A DNA stretch of 64,000 bases from an uncultured Peptococcaceae bacterium (GTDB taxonomy: Bacteria > Bacillota > Peptococcia > Peptococcales > Peptococcaceae). Location: positions 1 to 64,000 of the forward strand of contig CAJUDO010000013.1 in assembly GCA_910585405.1 (NCBI GenBank), in the 5' to 3' direction. The notes under the pieces were generated by a model. That model worked only from the letters and a program-made list of their open reading frames with translations, searched no databases and was not told the DNA's origin. Positions 24,294 through 35,400 of this stretch are shown here, piece by piece. Each line of letters begins with the position of its first letter. Position 1 is the stretch's first letter. The position numbers and the translations under genes were made by a program.

Positions 24294-27200
24294 TCATGCT
24301 TCGTCGGCAGTCAGCGCAGTCCATTGCTCATGCACACCGTCTCTGCAGGTGAAGGCATGACTGTTGGTGGCCTCCTGCACCGTCAAGTAGTACCAGGTGC
24401 CGGGCTTGTTATCCGACCAGGTTTTCATGCCCTTCAGCAGATCCGCCTCGTCCTCCGGCAGACGGTTCAACATGCGGTTGATCATCGTCATGGCCTCGGC
24501 ACGGGTGATATAGTTCTCTGGACGGAAGGTGCCGTCCTCATAACCTTTGATCCAGCCCAGGGCTGCGGCGCGCGCAATTTCTCCCTGCGCCCAGTGGTCA
24601 CTGATGTCGGTGAAGTTGCTGCCACCGCTGATGCCGGAGGTATCAAAGCGGGCGCAGATAGCAGCGAACTCGGCGCGGGTAATGGGCGCGTCGGGGGCAA
24701 AGCAGTCCCCAGTGCGACCCTTGAGAATACCCAGCCTTGCCATGGTGGAAACAGAAGTATTGTACCAATCGCCCTCCTGGACATCGACAAAGGGATTGGA
24801 GGCCGTCAAATTTCCATCCCGAATCTCTCCGTCCAGCAGGCGGAAGAAGATGGCAGACACCTCGGCACGGCTGATGTTGTGCAGCGGATGCACAGTGCCG
24901 TCCTCATAACCAAACACATAGGCAAAGTGCGTCTTGCCGTCGAGCCATTGGGGCACATCCGTGGGTTCCCATCCGGCATAAACAGTCCTGCTCCCGTTCA
25001 TGGTGATCTCGGTGATGCGCTGGGTCAAGGCCGCATCGGCATACCAGCCTGTGAAGGTATAGCCCTCGCGGATTGGTACCCTGTCAAGACGGGCCACCGT
25101 ATTGGCCGCATACTGGGCATCGCCGTACTCGGTGCCGCCGTTGGACTGCCAATGCAGGATATAGTAGGTACTGCCGCTGCTCCCGCCGTCGGATCCGGCT
25201 GTGCTACTCCATTGCGCAGTCAGAATAGTATCTCCAGTCACCGTGAGCGCATCGCCGGGCTGACAGATGGTTGCGCCAATGCTCCACCCATTGAAGGTGC
25301 AGCCGCTCTTGATGGGAGCTTTCTTGACCGTAATATCCGTGTTGGGCATCATTCTCTCCCAGTCATAGGTCTCACCGTCGGCGCTCCTGCCGCCATTAAG
25401 ATCGTAGGCCACCGTAACTGCCTCCAACACATCGGCCTTTCCGCTCTTGTCTTCATCATAGCCCCATACTGCGTAAAGGGTAATATCTTTACCAGCAAAG
25501 GTAACCTCCGCGAGGACTACAGGATCTTCATCCTCCCAGCCGAGTATTTTCCCAACAGGCTCTGGCGTCCAACCTATAAAGAGCACAGATTTACCATTTA
25601 CAGCATCATGTGTGGGAGACGTTATACTTTCCAAAGTGAGCTTTTCGCCAGAAAGGTAATTCGTCATATCCTCTGGCACACCATTAACGGTACCTCCGCA
25701 TGGATTGCCATTGAATTGAATATGGAGAGGTGCTCCCTCCGCGTAATCGGGCGTCCCGTTACCATTGCGGTCCTCTGCCCAGACAGCGTAGAGGGTTACA
25801 TTCGCCGTTCCCATGATGATTTGGGTTCCCGTAATCAAAATCTTCTCTATATCTTCCTTCTGCCCCGCTTTGAAAGCGACATTGTGATTTTCCCTGCTCC
25901 ATCCCACAAAAATCTCTTTGCCATTTCGGGTAAAATTTTTCTCCGTTGACAGCGGAATTTGCGCTCCTTTTTGGATACCGGTCTTGTCTTGCGGTGCAGT
26001 TCCGCTGCCGCCGTTGAGGTCATAGCTGAGCGAGTAGGTTTCCAGCACATCGGCACCATTCTTCCCATCCTCGTCATAGCCCCAGGCTGCATAGACCATC
26101 TTGTCGGCGTCCGCAAAGGTGACCTCGCGGATAGTTGTCGGCGCGGTGTCCGCACGGCTATAAATCGAATTTGTCTGCGTCTCCGTCCAGCCGATAAAGA
26201 CAACTTTTTTACCATCCACATCGGTATACGTGGGAGTTCCAGTCAATGTAACTTTATCGCCGGGAAGATGGATATCGCCATCCGTTGGCACATCGCTCAC
26301 CGTGCCGCCCTGCTGGGCATTGCCGTCGTAGGTCAGCTTGTATTCTTCCAGATAGTCTGCCACTTTGTTTCCATTGCGGTCGGCGGCCCAAACGGCGTAG
26401 ACATTGGTGTTGCCGTCGGCATCGGCGTATTTGCTGGTATCGGCAGCATCAGTTCCGACGGGTGCCTTATCCAGCATGGTGACCTCTGTCACAATGCTAT
26501 CCTTCAAAGTATCATACTTCGCCTCGGTTTCAATCACTTGATCCAGTATAGGCGTGGTGCTCCAGCCTATGAAAATGTTGGTATCATAGGTAAATGTCTG
26601 GGGTTTTATATCGCCGGAAGCATTAGCCGCAGGTTCATCATGCGCTACTTCTCTACCAGAGACCATACCGCTGATGGAAAGCGCAGCCTTACCGCCTACC
26701 ACATGATGATGGGGACAGATATAATCCGTACGGACATTGTTATTGCCATGGTAACGAACATGAATGGAATCATCATTGTAATCGGGATTTCCGTTGCCGT
26801 TGGCATCCGTCGCATAGACTGCATAAAGGGTGACATCGTGGGCGGGCATGGTGTGTTCATCCGCCGAGATGATCTTGTCGATGGTCTCCTGCACCGCATC
26901 CGCCTGAAGTACATCTGTGATCTGCTCCTCACTCCAGCCAACGAAAATCGTATTCTCACCTTTTTTCAGCTGCTCCGTACCAGTATAATCCGGTGTGACC
27001 TGTTCGCCTGCGATATGCGTTGTGGCTTGCGGCACAGTGCCTGCCGTATTGCCGTTACCGTTATAGGTTACCGAATAGAGCTTTTCCACCACTGCGGTAA
27101 TAGTTGTGTCCTCTTCTATTATCAGAGCTTTCAAAGCGTTAAGACCAGCTTCAGTGTTAGCATAAGTCTTATCGCCGACCTGCCAGCCGATAAAGCGATA

Positions 27201-30200
27201 GCCTTCGTCAGCTGTTACTGTCGGGACAACATTTCCCAATGTTTCCCCGTGCCATACCTTTTTCGTTTCCGTTTGTGTACTCTTTGCTGCCGCAAATAGT
27301 GCGGTCAAAATGTTTGTTTGGCTCCCACTTCCGAAATCTAAGCTGGCATTCTCCGCCTTAAATATCACCTTATGGGGCTGCTGAAGACCGATCTCCAAGT
27401 TCGCTGTGCCGTCTCCCTTTGCAAGTGTGACGGTAGCAGTAGCAGTCCCAGGATCATTACCCAATGAGAACTTGCTGTTCGTGCCCGGCAGAGAGAATCT
27501 CAGCGGGTTTGTGTCGTTGACATCGGTACCGCCCGGATTGGTGACAATCACATGGTAGGTGTCAGCCATTCTACCAGTAAACTCATAGTTTCCATTCCTT
27601 GTAGAAATTTTGTGATTGTCGACGCCACCATCAGGTGTTGTCTCTATCTTATCTACGTTGTTCCAATGCGGCGCATATATTTGAACGGCATCTTTTGTGT
27701 ACAGTTCATCTGTGCCCTCTGTATACTTGCCGTCAAAATCCTTATCAATAAAGATTTTCCCTTCAATCACACCGGTCTGGAACTCCACCTGAATCCGGGG
27801 CAGGGGGTTGTGCCCCTGATTGGTGGTGTTGCCCACCGAGTAGGGCGATACACCACACGGACCAAAGTTGACAGTTTCACCTACCAAATCTGCATTATCC
27901 ACAAACTCCGGTACAAGGTGCATGTAAACTTCCATTTCGGCGTTTTCTCGGATCCCGGTAGCGGTTTCCTTAACAGCGATTCGTATCATTTTCACCTCGC
28001 TCCAGTCATTGATCTGGTTGGCTTCCACATAGTTATCTGGATTACTATAGTGGAGAGTATCTCCCGATGACACCTTTGATTGAACCGTGGTGCTGTATTT
28101 TACCAAAACATTATCCTTAGACACACCATTAACTGTCGGCTCTCCGTTCAGCTTCATATCGAAATCAAAGGGCTGATCCTGCATGTGGCTGTCCCAGAAA
28201 TCGCCAGCCTTAGGTACAGGAATAAAGTAATAGAAAGCCTTTGCTTCCGCCTCGCTGAAGGCTCTGCCTGTTTCGTTTTTGAGGGTGAAGAGCATGTCAA
28301 CGGCCTGGCTGTTATCTTTAATGAATACCCTCTGTCCATCTACCTCATAGTTTGTATAATCGCCCGGAGTGTAGTCAGGATTCGGGGCACTCGTGTCCAC
28401 CATTTTTGCGCCGAAGGTGAAGGTCAGACCCAGACGGGCCGCCACCACGGACAGCTTGGTACCCGCGACATTGACGTTGAAGGTGCTGAAGCGCACATCT
28501 GTCTTGCCGTCATTGTCCATATCATAGGTATCAAAAACCTGATACTGGCTCAGGGTGCCGTTATTGCTTGTAGATGCCAGCGACGCGCTCTTGAACCGGA
28601 CGCAGTCCCGCATATCCAGGGTCATGGCCTCCGCGTCCTTGGCAATCTCCATATCAAAGGAAATACCAATCTGATACTGCCCCAGCGTATCCGTAAACCA
28701 GCCGACCTTGTTGCCTGTAAGATCGATTTTGTACAGCTTGTAGGCAGTCCCGGTGGCGCCGTCCGCCGTGGCCGCGGGCGCCGATACCTCCTCAAGCGTA
28801 CCACTTATTGGTGTTCTTATGGGCCTGTCCACCGTCTCCGTAACCGCGTCGAATAGGAAGACCTTATCCGCCATTCTTCCGGCCTCTTGGTACAATTGCA
28901 GGTTTTTAACCGTGATCTTTTCCGGCAGGCGGATATAGATTACCGGGTCGGTCATGATGTTGTTGCTTGAATAGGGATAGGCGGAGGAGCTGAGCAGACC
29001 GTTAAAAGTAATCGTGTCTCCCGCCGTCGCCTTGGTCTTGCTCAGGATCGGCATTCTTTCCATACTGCCTTCCACGTATGCCTGCTCCATTCCCGGCGGG
29101 ATCTCGCCCGCTGTACCCGTAACGACAACATTATAGTTGGCTGTTTTTTGGTTCGTCTTCTCGGGGCCATCGTCATACATCGTCATGGTAGCAAAGCTGT
29201 TATAAGTGCCCGCATCCCCTGTCAGCAGCTTGCCGAAGGTAGTAGCATAGCCCGAAGTGGGATCGGAGGATCGGGACGACACATAGCCCACATAGTCCTT
29301 CTCATAGCTGCCAACGCTGGCGATTATGCTGGTGAAATACTCGTCTGCCTGAAGGCCCGCCATCTCCGCGGTAAAGGTGACGAAGCCGCCTTCGCTGGTA
29401 AGGGCATTTCCGTAGGGGATCGGTGATGATTCACTTTCGGTGGTCGTATACCAAACCGAAACGTTATTTCCAGTTGTTGCGGGAATCTTTTGGGCGGTCA
29501 CGCCGATCTTACCATTATTGGCGTATGTAAATTCCACCACCTTTTTGGCGCTGGCATCGCCGCCATGGTTGACCACATGGAACTGCCCCAGATAATAGAC
29601 AATGCTGGGGTCGGAGCTATATTCGTTATAGATGGGTGATGATGCTTGTCTTGTACCGCCTGTCACCGTCATACTTTCGCCGGCACGCGCTGTAAATGAG
29701 AGACCTGTAAATTGACTTAAGGGATACCATACGCTGTCATCGGCCCATGTGATTGTCCCGTTGACTGCGCCGTTCGCAACGGTCGGTGCCGCACCTGTGT
29801 TTCCGGAATTTATTAAAATTGAGCTGTTGCTCCACTTGACGGCATTCGCAGCCGTGTTGGTGCACTCCTCTGTCCACCTAAAGTAGGGAGTAAAGTATTC
29901 CTGCCCGTACTCCAAATACAGATTTTCCCATGTCAGGGTGACAGTATGATCAGCATTATCCGTCTGCCGGAAGTTGAAGCCGTTCACATAATTTCCGCCA
30001 TCATCCTTGTGCTTCTCCGGATCCAGCATGTTGGGCCTGGGGGACTCTCCCGGAGGATCCCAGGTGATGTGATCTAATTCCGCGTAGACGTTGCTACCGT
30101 CTTTTACAAAGTACGGAAGAGCAATGGTGATCTCCAGCTTCTTGAAGAACTGGGCCATGTCGATGTAGTCCTTGTCCGGGTTTATCCATATCTGCCGCAG

Positions 30201-31655
30201 GGCAAAGGGCTGGTTCGCCGCTGTAGGCACACCGTTCTTCACGCCGATACGGGACAGTCTGGGGCCGGTCTGGATGGCTCTTTCTGCATCGTAGTTACCC
30301 GTGATCTTGGCTGCGGCGGAAATCGTTTGGTATTCCTGACCGTTTTCTCCATCCGTATAGACTTTGACCGTCAGCTGACTACCAAGCGTCTGTTCCTTCT
30401 TTCTGTTCCAAAGAGTCGTGTCCGGGGCCAGGATGATATTGAAGCTGTTCTCCTCCGCTGTATTCTTGAGAGAGTAGGTGATGGTGCCATTCTGCGGGCA
30501 ATATCCGCCGTAATTGTTAGCGCTCTTCAGCTTATCAATACTTTCCGGCGTTACGCTCTCCGCCATGCCACCCCGTTCAGGGATGGGGTATTCCACCACG
30601 GTCAGCCCGTCGGGCACGGTGATCGCCACCTTCTTGTTGGGCAGATTCAGCGTGCTCTTCACCTCAATGTGCAGAGTAAACTGCTTGGAGAAATCCACAG
30701 AGAACTCGCCGCCGTCAGTCAGGGTCTGATTGGCCGTACCTTCCGCCCAGATCTCCGCTGTTTTAATTTCCATGGTAGCGTCATCCAGGGTCTGGATGGC
30801 AAAGGTCTCCAGTACCGTCAGGAGCATCTCGATCTTTTCCGCGTCCATCTGCGCCTGCTGCTCCGGCTCCAAGCCCTCGTAGGCCCGCTTGGCGGCAAGG
30901 AGTTCTTCATAAAGCTCTATAGCAGCCGCCTCATCCAGCGTTTCTGGGTCTACCTGTTCCAACCGGGCCAGCGCATCGTCGATCTGCTGCTGCACCGGGC
31001 ACACGGCGCAGACGAAGGTGCACACGGGATTTTCCTCGGTATAGCCGCAGGCCGCGTCATGGGCCGGATGATGGGTACAAAGATTGTCCCCGGATGGATT
31101 CGGCGCTTGTTCTACCTCCTCCGGCTGTTCTTCTTTTAAAATGGCAAAAAGCGCATCGGCATTGGCAATCTGTACCTGTTCCTCCGGGCTCAGAGCCTGA
31201 TAGGCCTCCTTGGCGGCGCGGATTTGCTCCAGAAGTGCCTCGTCCTGTTCCTCAGCGTTTTGGGTAAGAAGCGCATCAATCTGCCGCTGCACCGCACAAA
31301 TGGCACAGACGAAGGTGCACACGGGGTTTTCCTCGGTGTAGCCGCAGGCCGCGTCATGCTCCGGATGATGGACGCAGCTTCCGCTGTCTGGAGGCAGTTC
31401 TTCTGGATTTTCGGTGCTGTCCCCATCTTCTGTTTCCTGCCCGCCGTCAACATTTAACAAGCCTTCTCCAGTATCTTCCTGGGTATCCTCTGCAACGCCC
31501 AACAGTGTCTCCGCAGCAGCCACGCTGAAAGCGCCGCCCACATTTGTGCTCAGAAAGGCGACGCACAATACCGCACTCAGAATTCCGCGCCATAGCTGTT
31601 TTTTGCTTTTACGGCTATGCCTTCCATTTCTTTTATTTTTCGTCCTCAAAAACAT
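24294..31655 (-). CDS. Giant SLH surface protein with InlB-type repeats
   Basis: A 2453-aa secreted cell-surface protein. Residues 1-49 are a basic signal peptide. Two copies of a Cys/His-rich unit (HHPEHDAACGYTEENPVC) lie near 95 and 192, each followed by a helical spacer. The middle contains beta-rich modules and an SdrD-B-like stretch near 1295 (EGKIFIDKDFDGKYTEG). Residues about 1430-2228 carry around eight InlB/Listeria-Bacteroides-type repeats. Five DxDxNG-like acidic loops punctuate them. Three SLH domains end the protein (about 2232-2275, 2289-2335, 2347-2392), anchoring it to pyruvylated secondary cell wall polymer. A tail resembling the usual post-SLH segment follows. The ATG at 31655 has GGGGG upstream; an in-frame 19-codon extension was rejected. 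Base use looks GC-richer than its flanks. Likely an adhesin. Confidence 0.9.
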   Translation of the reverse strand: MFLRTKNKRNGRHSRKSKKQLWRGILSAVLCVAFLSTNVGGAFSVAAAETLLGVAEDTQEDTGEGLLNVDGGQETEDGDSTENPEELPPDSGSCVHHPEHDAACGYTEENPVCTFVCAICAVQRQIDALLTQNAEEQDEALLEQIRAAKEAYQALSPEEQVQIANADALFAILKEEQPEEVEQAPNPSGDNLCTHHPAHDAACGYTEENPVCTFVCAVCPVQQQIDDALARLEQVDPETLDEAAAIELYEELLAAKRAYEGLEPEQQAQMDAEKIEMLLTVLETFAIQTLDDATMEIKTAEIWAEGTANQTLTDGGEFSVDFSKQFTLHIEVKSTLNLPNKKVAITVPDGLTVVEYPIPERGGMAESVTPESIDKLKSANNYGGYCPQNGTITYSLKNTAEENSFNIILAPDTTLWNRKKEQTLGSQLTVKVYTDGENGQEYQTISAAAKITGNYDAERAIQTGPRLSRIGVKNGVPTAANQPFALRQIWINPDKDYIDMAQFFKKLEITIALPYFVKDGSNVYAELDHITWDPPGESPRPNMLDPEKHKDDGGNYVNGFNFRQTDNADHTVTLTWENLYLEYGQEYFTPYFRWTEECTNTAANAVKWSNSSILINSGNTGAAPTVANGAVNGTITWADDSVWYPLSQFTGLSFTARAGESMTVTGGTRQASSPIYNEYSSDPSIVYYLGQFHVVNHGGDASAKKVVEFTYANNGKIGVTAQKIPATTGNNVSVWYTTTESESSPIPYGNALTSEGGFVTFTAEMAGLQADEYFTSIIASVGSYEKDYVGYVSSRSSDPTSGYATTFGKLLTGDAGTYNSFATMTMYDDGPEKTNQKTANYNVVVTGTAGEIPPGMEQAYVEGSMERMPILSKTKATAGDTITFNGLLSSSAYPYSSNNIMTDPVIYIRLPEKITVKNLQLYQEAGRMADKVFLFDAVTETVDRPIRTPISGTLEEVSAPAATADGATGTAYKLYKIDLTGNKVGWFTDTLGQYQIGISFDMEIAKDAEAMTLDMRDCVRFKSASLASTSNNGTLSQYQVFDTYDMDNDGKTDVRFSTFNVNVAGTKLSVVAARLGLTFTFGAKMVDTSAPNPDYTPGDYTNYEVDGQRVFIKDNSQAVDMLFTLKNETGRAFSEAEAKAFYYFIPVPKAGDFWDSHMQDQPFDFDMKLNGEPTVNGVSKDNVLVKYSTTVQSKVSSGDTLHYSNPDNYVEANQINDWSEVKMIRIAVKETATGIRENAEMEVYMHLVPEFVDNADLVGETVNFGPCGVSPYSVGNTTNQGHNPLPRIQVEFQTGVIEGKIFIDKDFDGKYTEGTDELYTKDAVQIYAPHWNNVDKIETTPDGGVDNHKISTRNGNYEFTGRMADTYHVIVTNPGGTDVNDTNPLRFSLPGTNSKFSLGNDPGTATATVTLAKGDGTANLEIGLQQPHKVIFKAENASLDFGSGSQTNILTALFAAAKSTQTETKKVWHGETLGNVVPTVTADEGYRFIGWQVGDKTYANTEAGLNALKALIIEEDTTITAVVEKLYSVTYNGNGNTAGTVPQATTHIAGEQVTPDYTGTEQLKKGENTIFVGWSEEQITDVLQADAVQETIDKIISADEHTMPAHDVTLYAVYATDANGNGNPDYNDDSIHVRYHGNNNVRTDYICPHHHVVGGKAALSISGMVSGREVAHDEPAANASGDIKPQTFTYDTNIFIGWSTTPILDQVIETEAKYDTLKDSIVTEVTMLDKAPVGTDAADTSKYADADGNTNVYAVWAADRNGNKVADYLEEYKLTYDGNAQQGGTVSDVPTDGDIHLPGDKVTLTGTPTYTDVDGKKVVFIGWTETQTNSIYSRADTAPTTIREVTFADADKMVYAAWGYDEDGKNGADVLETYSLSYDLNGGSGTAPQDKTGIQKGAQIPLSTEKNFTRNGKEIFVGWSRENHNVAFKAGQKEDIEKILITGTQIIMGTANVTLYAVWAEDRNGNGTPDYAEGAPLHIQFNGNPCGGTVNGVPEDMTNYLSGEKLTLESITSPTHDAVNGKSVLFIGWTPEPVGKILGWEDEDPVVLAEVTFAGKDITLYAVWGYDEDKSGKADVLEAVTVAYDLNGGRSADGETYDWERMMPNTDITVKKAPIKSGCTFNGWSIGATICQPGDALTVTGDTILTAQWSSTAGSDGGSSGSTYYILHWQSNGGTEYGDAQYAANTVARLDRVPIREGYTFTGWYADAALTQRITEITMNGSRTVYAGWEPTDVPQWLDGKTHFAYVFGYEDGTVHPLHNISRAEVSAIFFRLLDGEIRDGNLTASNPFVDVQEGDWYNTSVSTMARLGILKGRTGDCFAPDAPITRAEFAAICARFDTSGISGGSNFTDISDHWAQGEIARAAALGWIKGYEDGTFRPENYITRAEAMTMINRMLNRLPEDEADLLKGMKTWSDNKPGTWYYLTVQEATNSHAFTCRDGVHEQWTALTADEA

Positions 31656-32336
31656 ATATAATCCCCCTTCTGTCTCTTTTTTCAGAATCATCAGTTTTTT
31701 GTCTGTATGCATAGCTTATCATGCTATCGATTCCCCATAATCCAGCCTTTCCCATATGAACCTCACACCTTGCACCGCCATTTATCGTTATATAAGGGAA
31801 TCTGTTATACAGCGAAAGGCTTTTTCTTTTAAAGCATACTTTTTTGGACATAGAAAATGTGTGGTTAGAGCACAAAAAAATACAGCCATACAAATGGAAA
31901 TCCCATTTATATAGCTGCGTAATGCTTTGAATATTATGCTCTGATACAAAGGTGAAAAAGTATGTTTTTTCGCATAGGTTATGTGTATAGCAAAATTCAT
32001 AGATATAACGGCTGTCGGCCTCCAATATCCGTGTTTATGAAAAATTTTTCTGTAGATATTTTTTACCTTCACCTCATACTTTTTATAAAAATAATAATAC
32101 CAAATTTTTCGGGAATATTATAGCATATCTTAAGAAAAAAATACAGTATTTTATGAACATTGGAGACTATAAATTTTCTTCATTTTGACCTTTTCTCGAA
32201 TCAGGTGCAGTATAAAAATGAAAGCAGCAATATACCAGCTTGTTTGCTGTCCTTTGTTATAAAAGGCACTATTTTCCTCTTGATTTTTCCTTCTATGTAA
32301 CTCAACTGTCAGGATTGCGCGCTGTATTTCCAAATG
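31656..32336. other. Long gene-poor interval upstream of the SLH gene
   Basis: About 680 bp of AT-rich DNA. On the minus strand an extended -10 lies at 32117-32122, implying a leader of about 450 bases before the SLH gene. Two overlapping minus-strand ORFs of 94 and 130 codons run through it (31788-32072 and 31633-32025). They have weak or no ribosome binding sites and random-looking sequence, and are not called as genes. Confidence 0.5.
32117..32122 (-). promoter_or_regulatory. Extended -10 element, candidate promoter of the SLH gene
   Basis: On the minus strand TGC-TATAAT is a perfect extended -10. The -35 region reads TGTATT with 17-bp spacing, a weak match. Transcription would start near 32110. 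Confidence 0.55.
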
Positions 32337-32373
32337 AAAAAAGCAGCCGCCCCGCATAGGGAGCAGCCGCTTC
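32337..32373 (-). terminator. Terminator of pyc
   Basis: On the minus strand an AAGCGGCTGCTCC arm pairs with GGGGCGGCTGCTT (some G-T pairs). TTTT follows. It lies 31 bp beyond the pyc stop. Confidence 0.8.
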
Positions 32374-32403
32374 GTTGTAATTCTGTTTTATTTCTGCGCT
32401 CTG

Positions 32404-35400
32404 TTATTCAATGGTTGCAATCAATTCGCCAGCCACTACCTGCTGACCTTCTTTTACATTGATTTTGCCAATTTTACCGGTTGCCGTAGCCAATACGTTG
32501 GTTTCCATCTTCATGGCTTCCAGCACAGCGATTGGTTCATTTTCTTTTACTTCATCGCCTTCCTTCACCAAGAGCTTGATCAAGGTGCCAGGAATGTTGG
32601 CGCCGACTTCATTTGGATTGCCTTCATCCGCCATCACGGTAGACGCAACAGTGGCTACCGATTTTGCGGCTTTATCCAAAATCTTAACAGTTCTTCTGTT
32701 ACCGTTTACTTCAAAAATTAATTCGCGGAAGCCTTCCATATCCGGCTTGCGGATCTCTACCAGCTTGGTTACCAAAATTTTACCTTCGCTCAGAGCGATT
32801 TCACAGGTTTCCCCTTCGGTAATGCCATGGAAGAACACGTCGCTGCCCATGTGTACAAATTCACCGTTATCCAGTTTTGCTTCCAGATAATCTTCGTATA
32901 CTTTTGGATACATGCAGTAGCTCATTACCTGCTTCATATCTGCGTCGATGCCGAATTCTTCATCCAGATGTTTTTTGATTTCGGCAAAATCTTCAGCCGG
33001 CAGCAGTTCGCCAGGACGGCAGGTGATAGGTTCTTTGCCTTTCAGTACCAGCTGCTGCAATTTTTCCGGGAAGCCGCCTTCCGGCTGACCCATCATGCCT
33101 TCAAAATAGGTCACTACAGAGTCTGGGAAGTCCATGCTCTTAGCTTTTTCATAAATATTTTCCGGTGTCAAGTCATTCTGAATCATGAAGATAGTCAAGT
33201 CGCCCACCACTTTAGAAGATGGCGTAACTTTTACAATATCACCCAGCATCATGTTGACATCGCGGTACATTTTCTTCACATCGTCAAATCTATGGCCTAG
33301 GCCAAAGCTTTCTACCTGAGCTTTCAGGTTGGAATACTGACCGCCAGGAATTTCATATTTATAAATTTCCGCATTGGTTGCTTTTAAGCCAGATTCAAAT
33401 CCACCGTATACAGGACGTACAGCAGACCAGTAATCGGATACCTTCTGCAAATCGTCTACGGACATACCGGTCTCACGATCGGTATGTTCCAGCGCAGCCA
33501 CAATGGAGTTCAATGCTGGCTGGCTGGTCAAGCCGGCCATTGCGTTGATGGCGCAGTCTGCAATATCCACGCCAGCTTCGGAAGCAGCCAAAACAGTTGC
33601 TACGCCGTTACCGGTGGTATCATGGGTATGCAGATGAATTGGAATACCGATTTCCTGTTTCAGTGTGCTTACCAATTTTCTGGCAGCAGCCGGTTTCAAC
33701 AGACCAGACATATCTTTAATGCCCAGGATATGGGTACCGGCTTTTTCCAGTTCTTTTGCCATTTTTACATAGTACTGTAATGTATATTTGTCACGGCTTG
33801 CATCCATGATGTCGCCGGTGTAGCACAGGCAAGCTTCGCAAACCTTGTTCTGTTTCAGAGTTTCGTCAATGGCAACTTCCATGCCCTTCAGCCAGTTCAG
33901 GGAGTCAAAAATACGGAACACGTCAATCCCGGCATCGGCAGATTCTTTTACGAAAGCGCGAATTACATTGTCCGGATAGTTTTTGTATCCAACAGCATTG
34001 GCACCGCGCAGCAGCATCTGGAACAATACATTTGGAATTTTCTGCCGCAGCAGATCCAGTCTTTCCCACGGAGATTCTTTCAGGAACCGATAAGCAACGT
34101 CAAAGGTAGCGCCGCCCCACATTTCCAGGGAGAATGCATCTTTTTCAATGACAGAGGTCGCGTCGGCAATCAGGTTCATATCTCTGGTACGCACACGGGT
34201 AGCCATCAAGGACTGATGAGCATCACGGAAGGTAGTATCTGTCAAAAGCAAACGTTTCTGATCCAATACCCATTTAGCCAGTTTTTCCGGACCATAAGCA
34301 TCCAGATACTGTTTTGTGCCGCTCAGATCAGCAGGCACAGTATAATCGGTCGGTACACGAGGTACATCAAATTTTGGTTTTACACCCTTTGTCTCATTGA
34401 CAACTTTTTCGCCCAGGAACTTCAGCAATTTTAGTTCTTTATCGCCTTTTTTATTGGCGGTAAATAATTCTGGTGTCTTGGCAATGAAATTGGTATCGCA
34501 GTTGCCGTTGCGGAAATCTTCATGGTTCAAGACGTTCATAATAAAACCGATATTGGTTTTTACACCTTTGATATTGGTTTCTTTTAAAGCACGCAGCGCT
34601 TTGTTTACGGTGTCATTGAAGGTTCTGCTGTGTGCAATTACTTTTACCAGCAGGCTGTCATAATAGGGGCTGATCACCGAACCGGTAAACGCGTTGCCGC
34701 CATCCAGACGAATCCCGTTACCAGAACTGGAGCGATAAACGTCAATAATCCCTGTATCCGGTGCAAAGTTATTGGCCGGATCCTCAGTGGTAATACGGCA
34801 CTGAATGGCATAGCCGTTGGCTTTGATGTCATCCTGGGATTTGATATTAATCTCTTCGGAGTTCAGCGGATAGCCTTCTGCCACTAAAATCTGTGCCTGC
34901 ACAATATCCACGCCGGTAATCATCTCAGAAACGGTATGTTCTACCTGAATACGAGGATTCATTTCAATGAAATAATGCTGACCGCTGGCATCTACTAAGA
35001 ATTCAACAGTACCAGCACCGCGATAATGTACAGAGCCGGCAATTTTCAAAGCGTCGCTGCAGATAGCCTGACGCTGTTCTTCGCTCAAACACAATGCAGG
35101 ACCAAATTCGATTACTTTCTGATGACGGCGCTGAATGGAGCAATCACGTTCAAACAAATGCACCAGGTTGCCGTGTTTATCACCTAATACCTGTACCTCA
35201 ATGTGTTTCGGATTTTCGATATATTTTTCAACGAAAATTGTGTCAATCCCAAAAGCTTTTTTTGCCTCGCTCTTGGCGCTTCTATATTCCTGCAGCAGAT
35301 CTTTTTCATCCCGCACAATCCGCATACCGCGTCCGCCGCCGCCGGCAGATGCTTTTAAAATCAGCGGATAACCGCAAACTTTTGCGTATTCCTGTACTTC

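Noticed and set aside
24105..25949. 614-codon plus-strand ORF opposite the SLH gene
   Set aside because: It is antisense to a strongly supported gene, has no ribosome binding site and no family-like segments. It results from the composition of the SLH gene.
25959..27299. 446-codon plus-strand ORF opposite the SLH gene
   Set aside because: Same reason: a shadow of the repeat-rich minus-strand gene.
31633..32072. Two overlapping minus-strand ORFs upstream of the SLH gene
   Set aside because: Weak or absent ribosome binding sites, no hydrophobic or domain pattern, and one overlaps the SLH signal peptide region.
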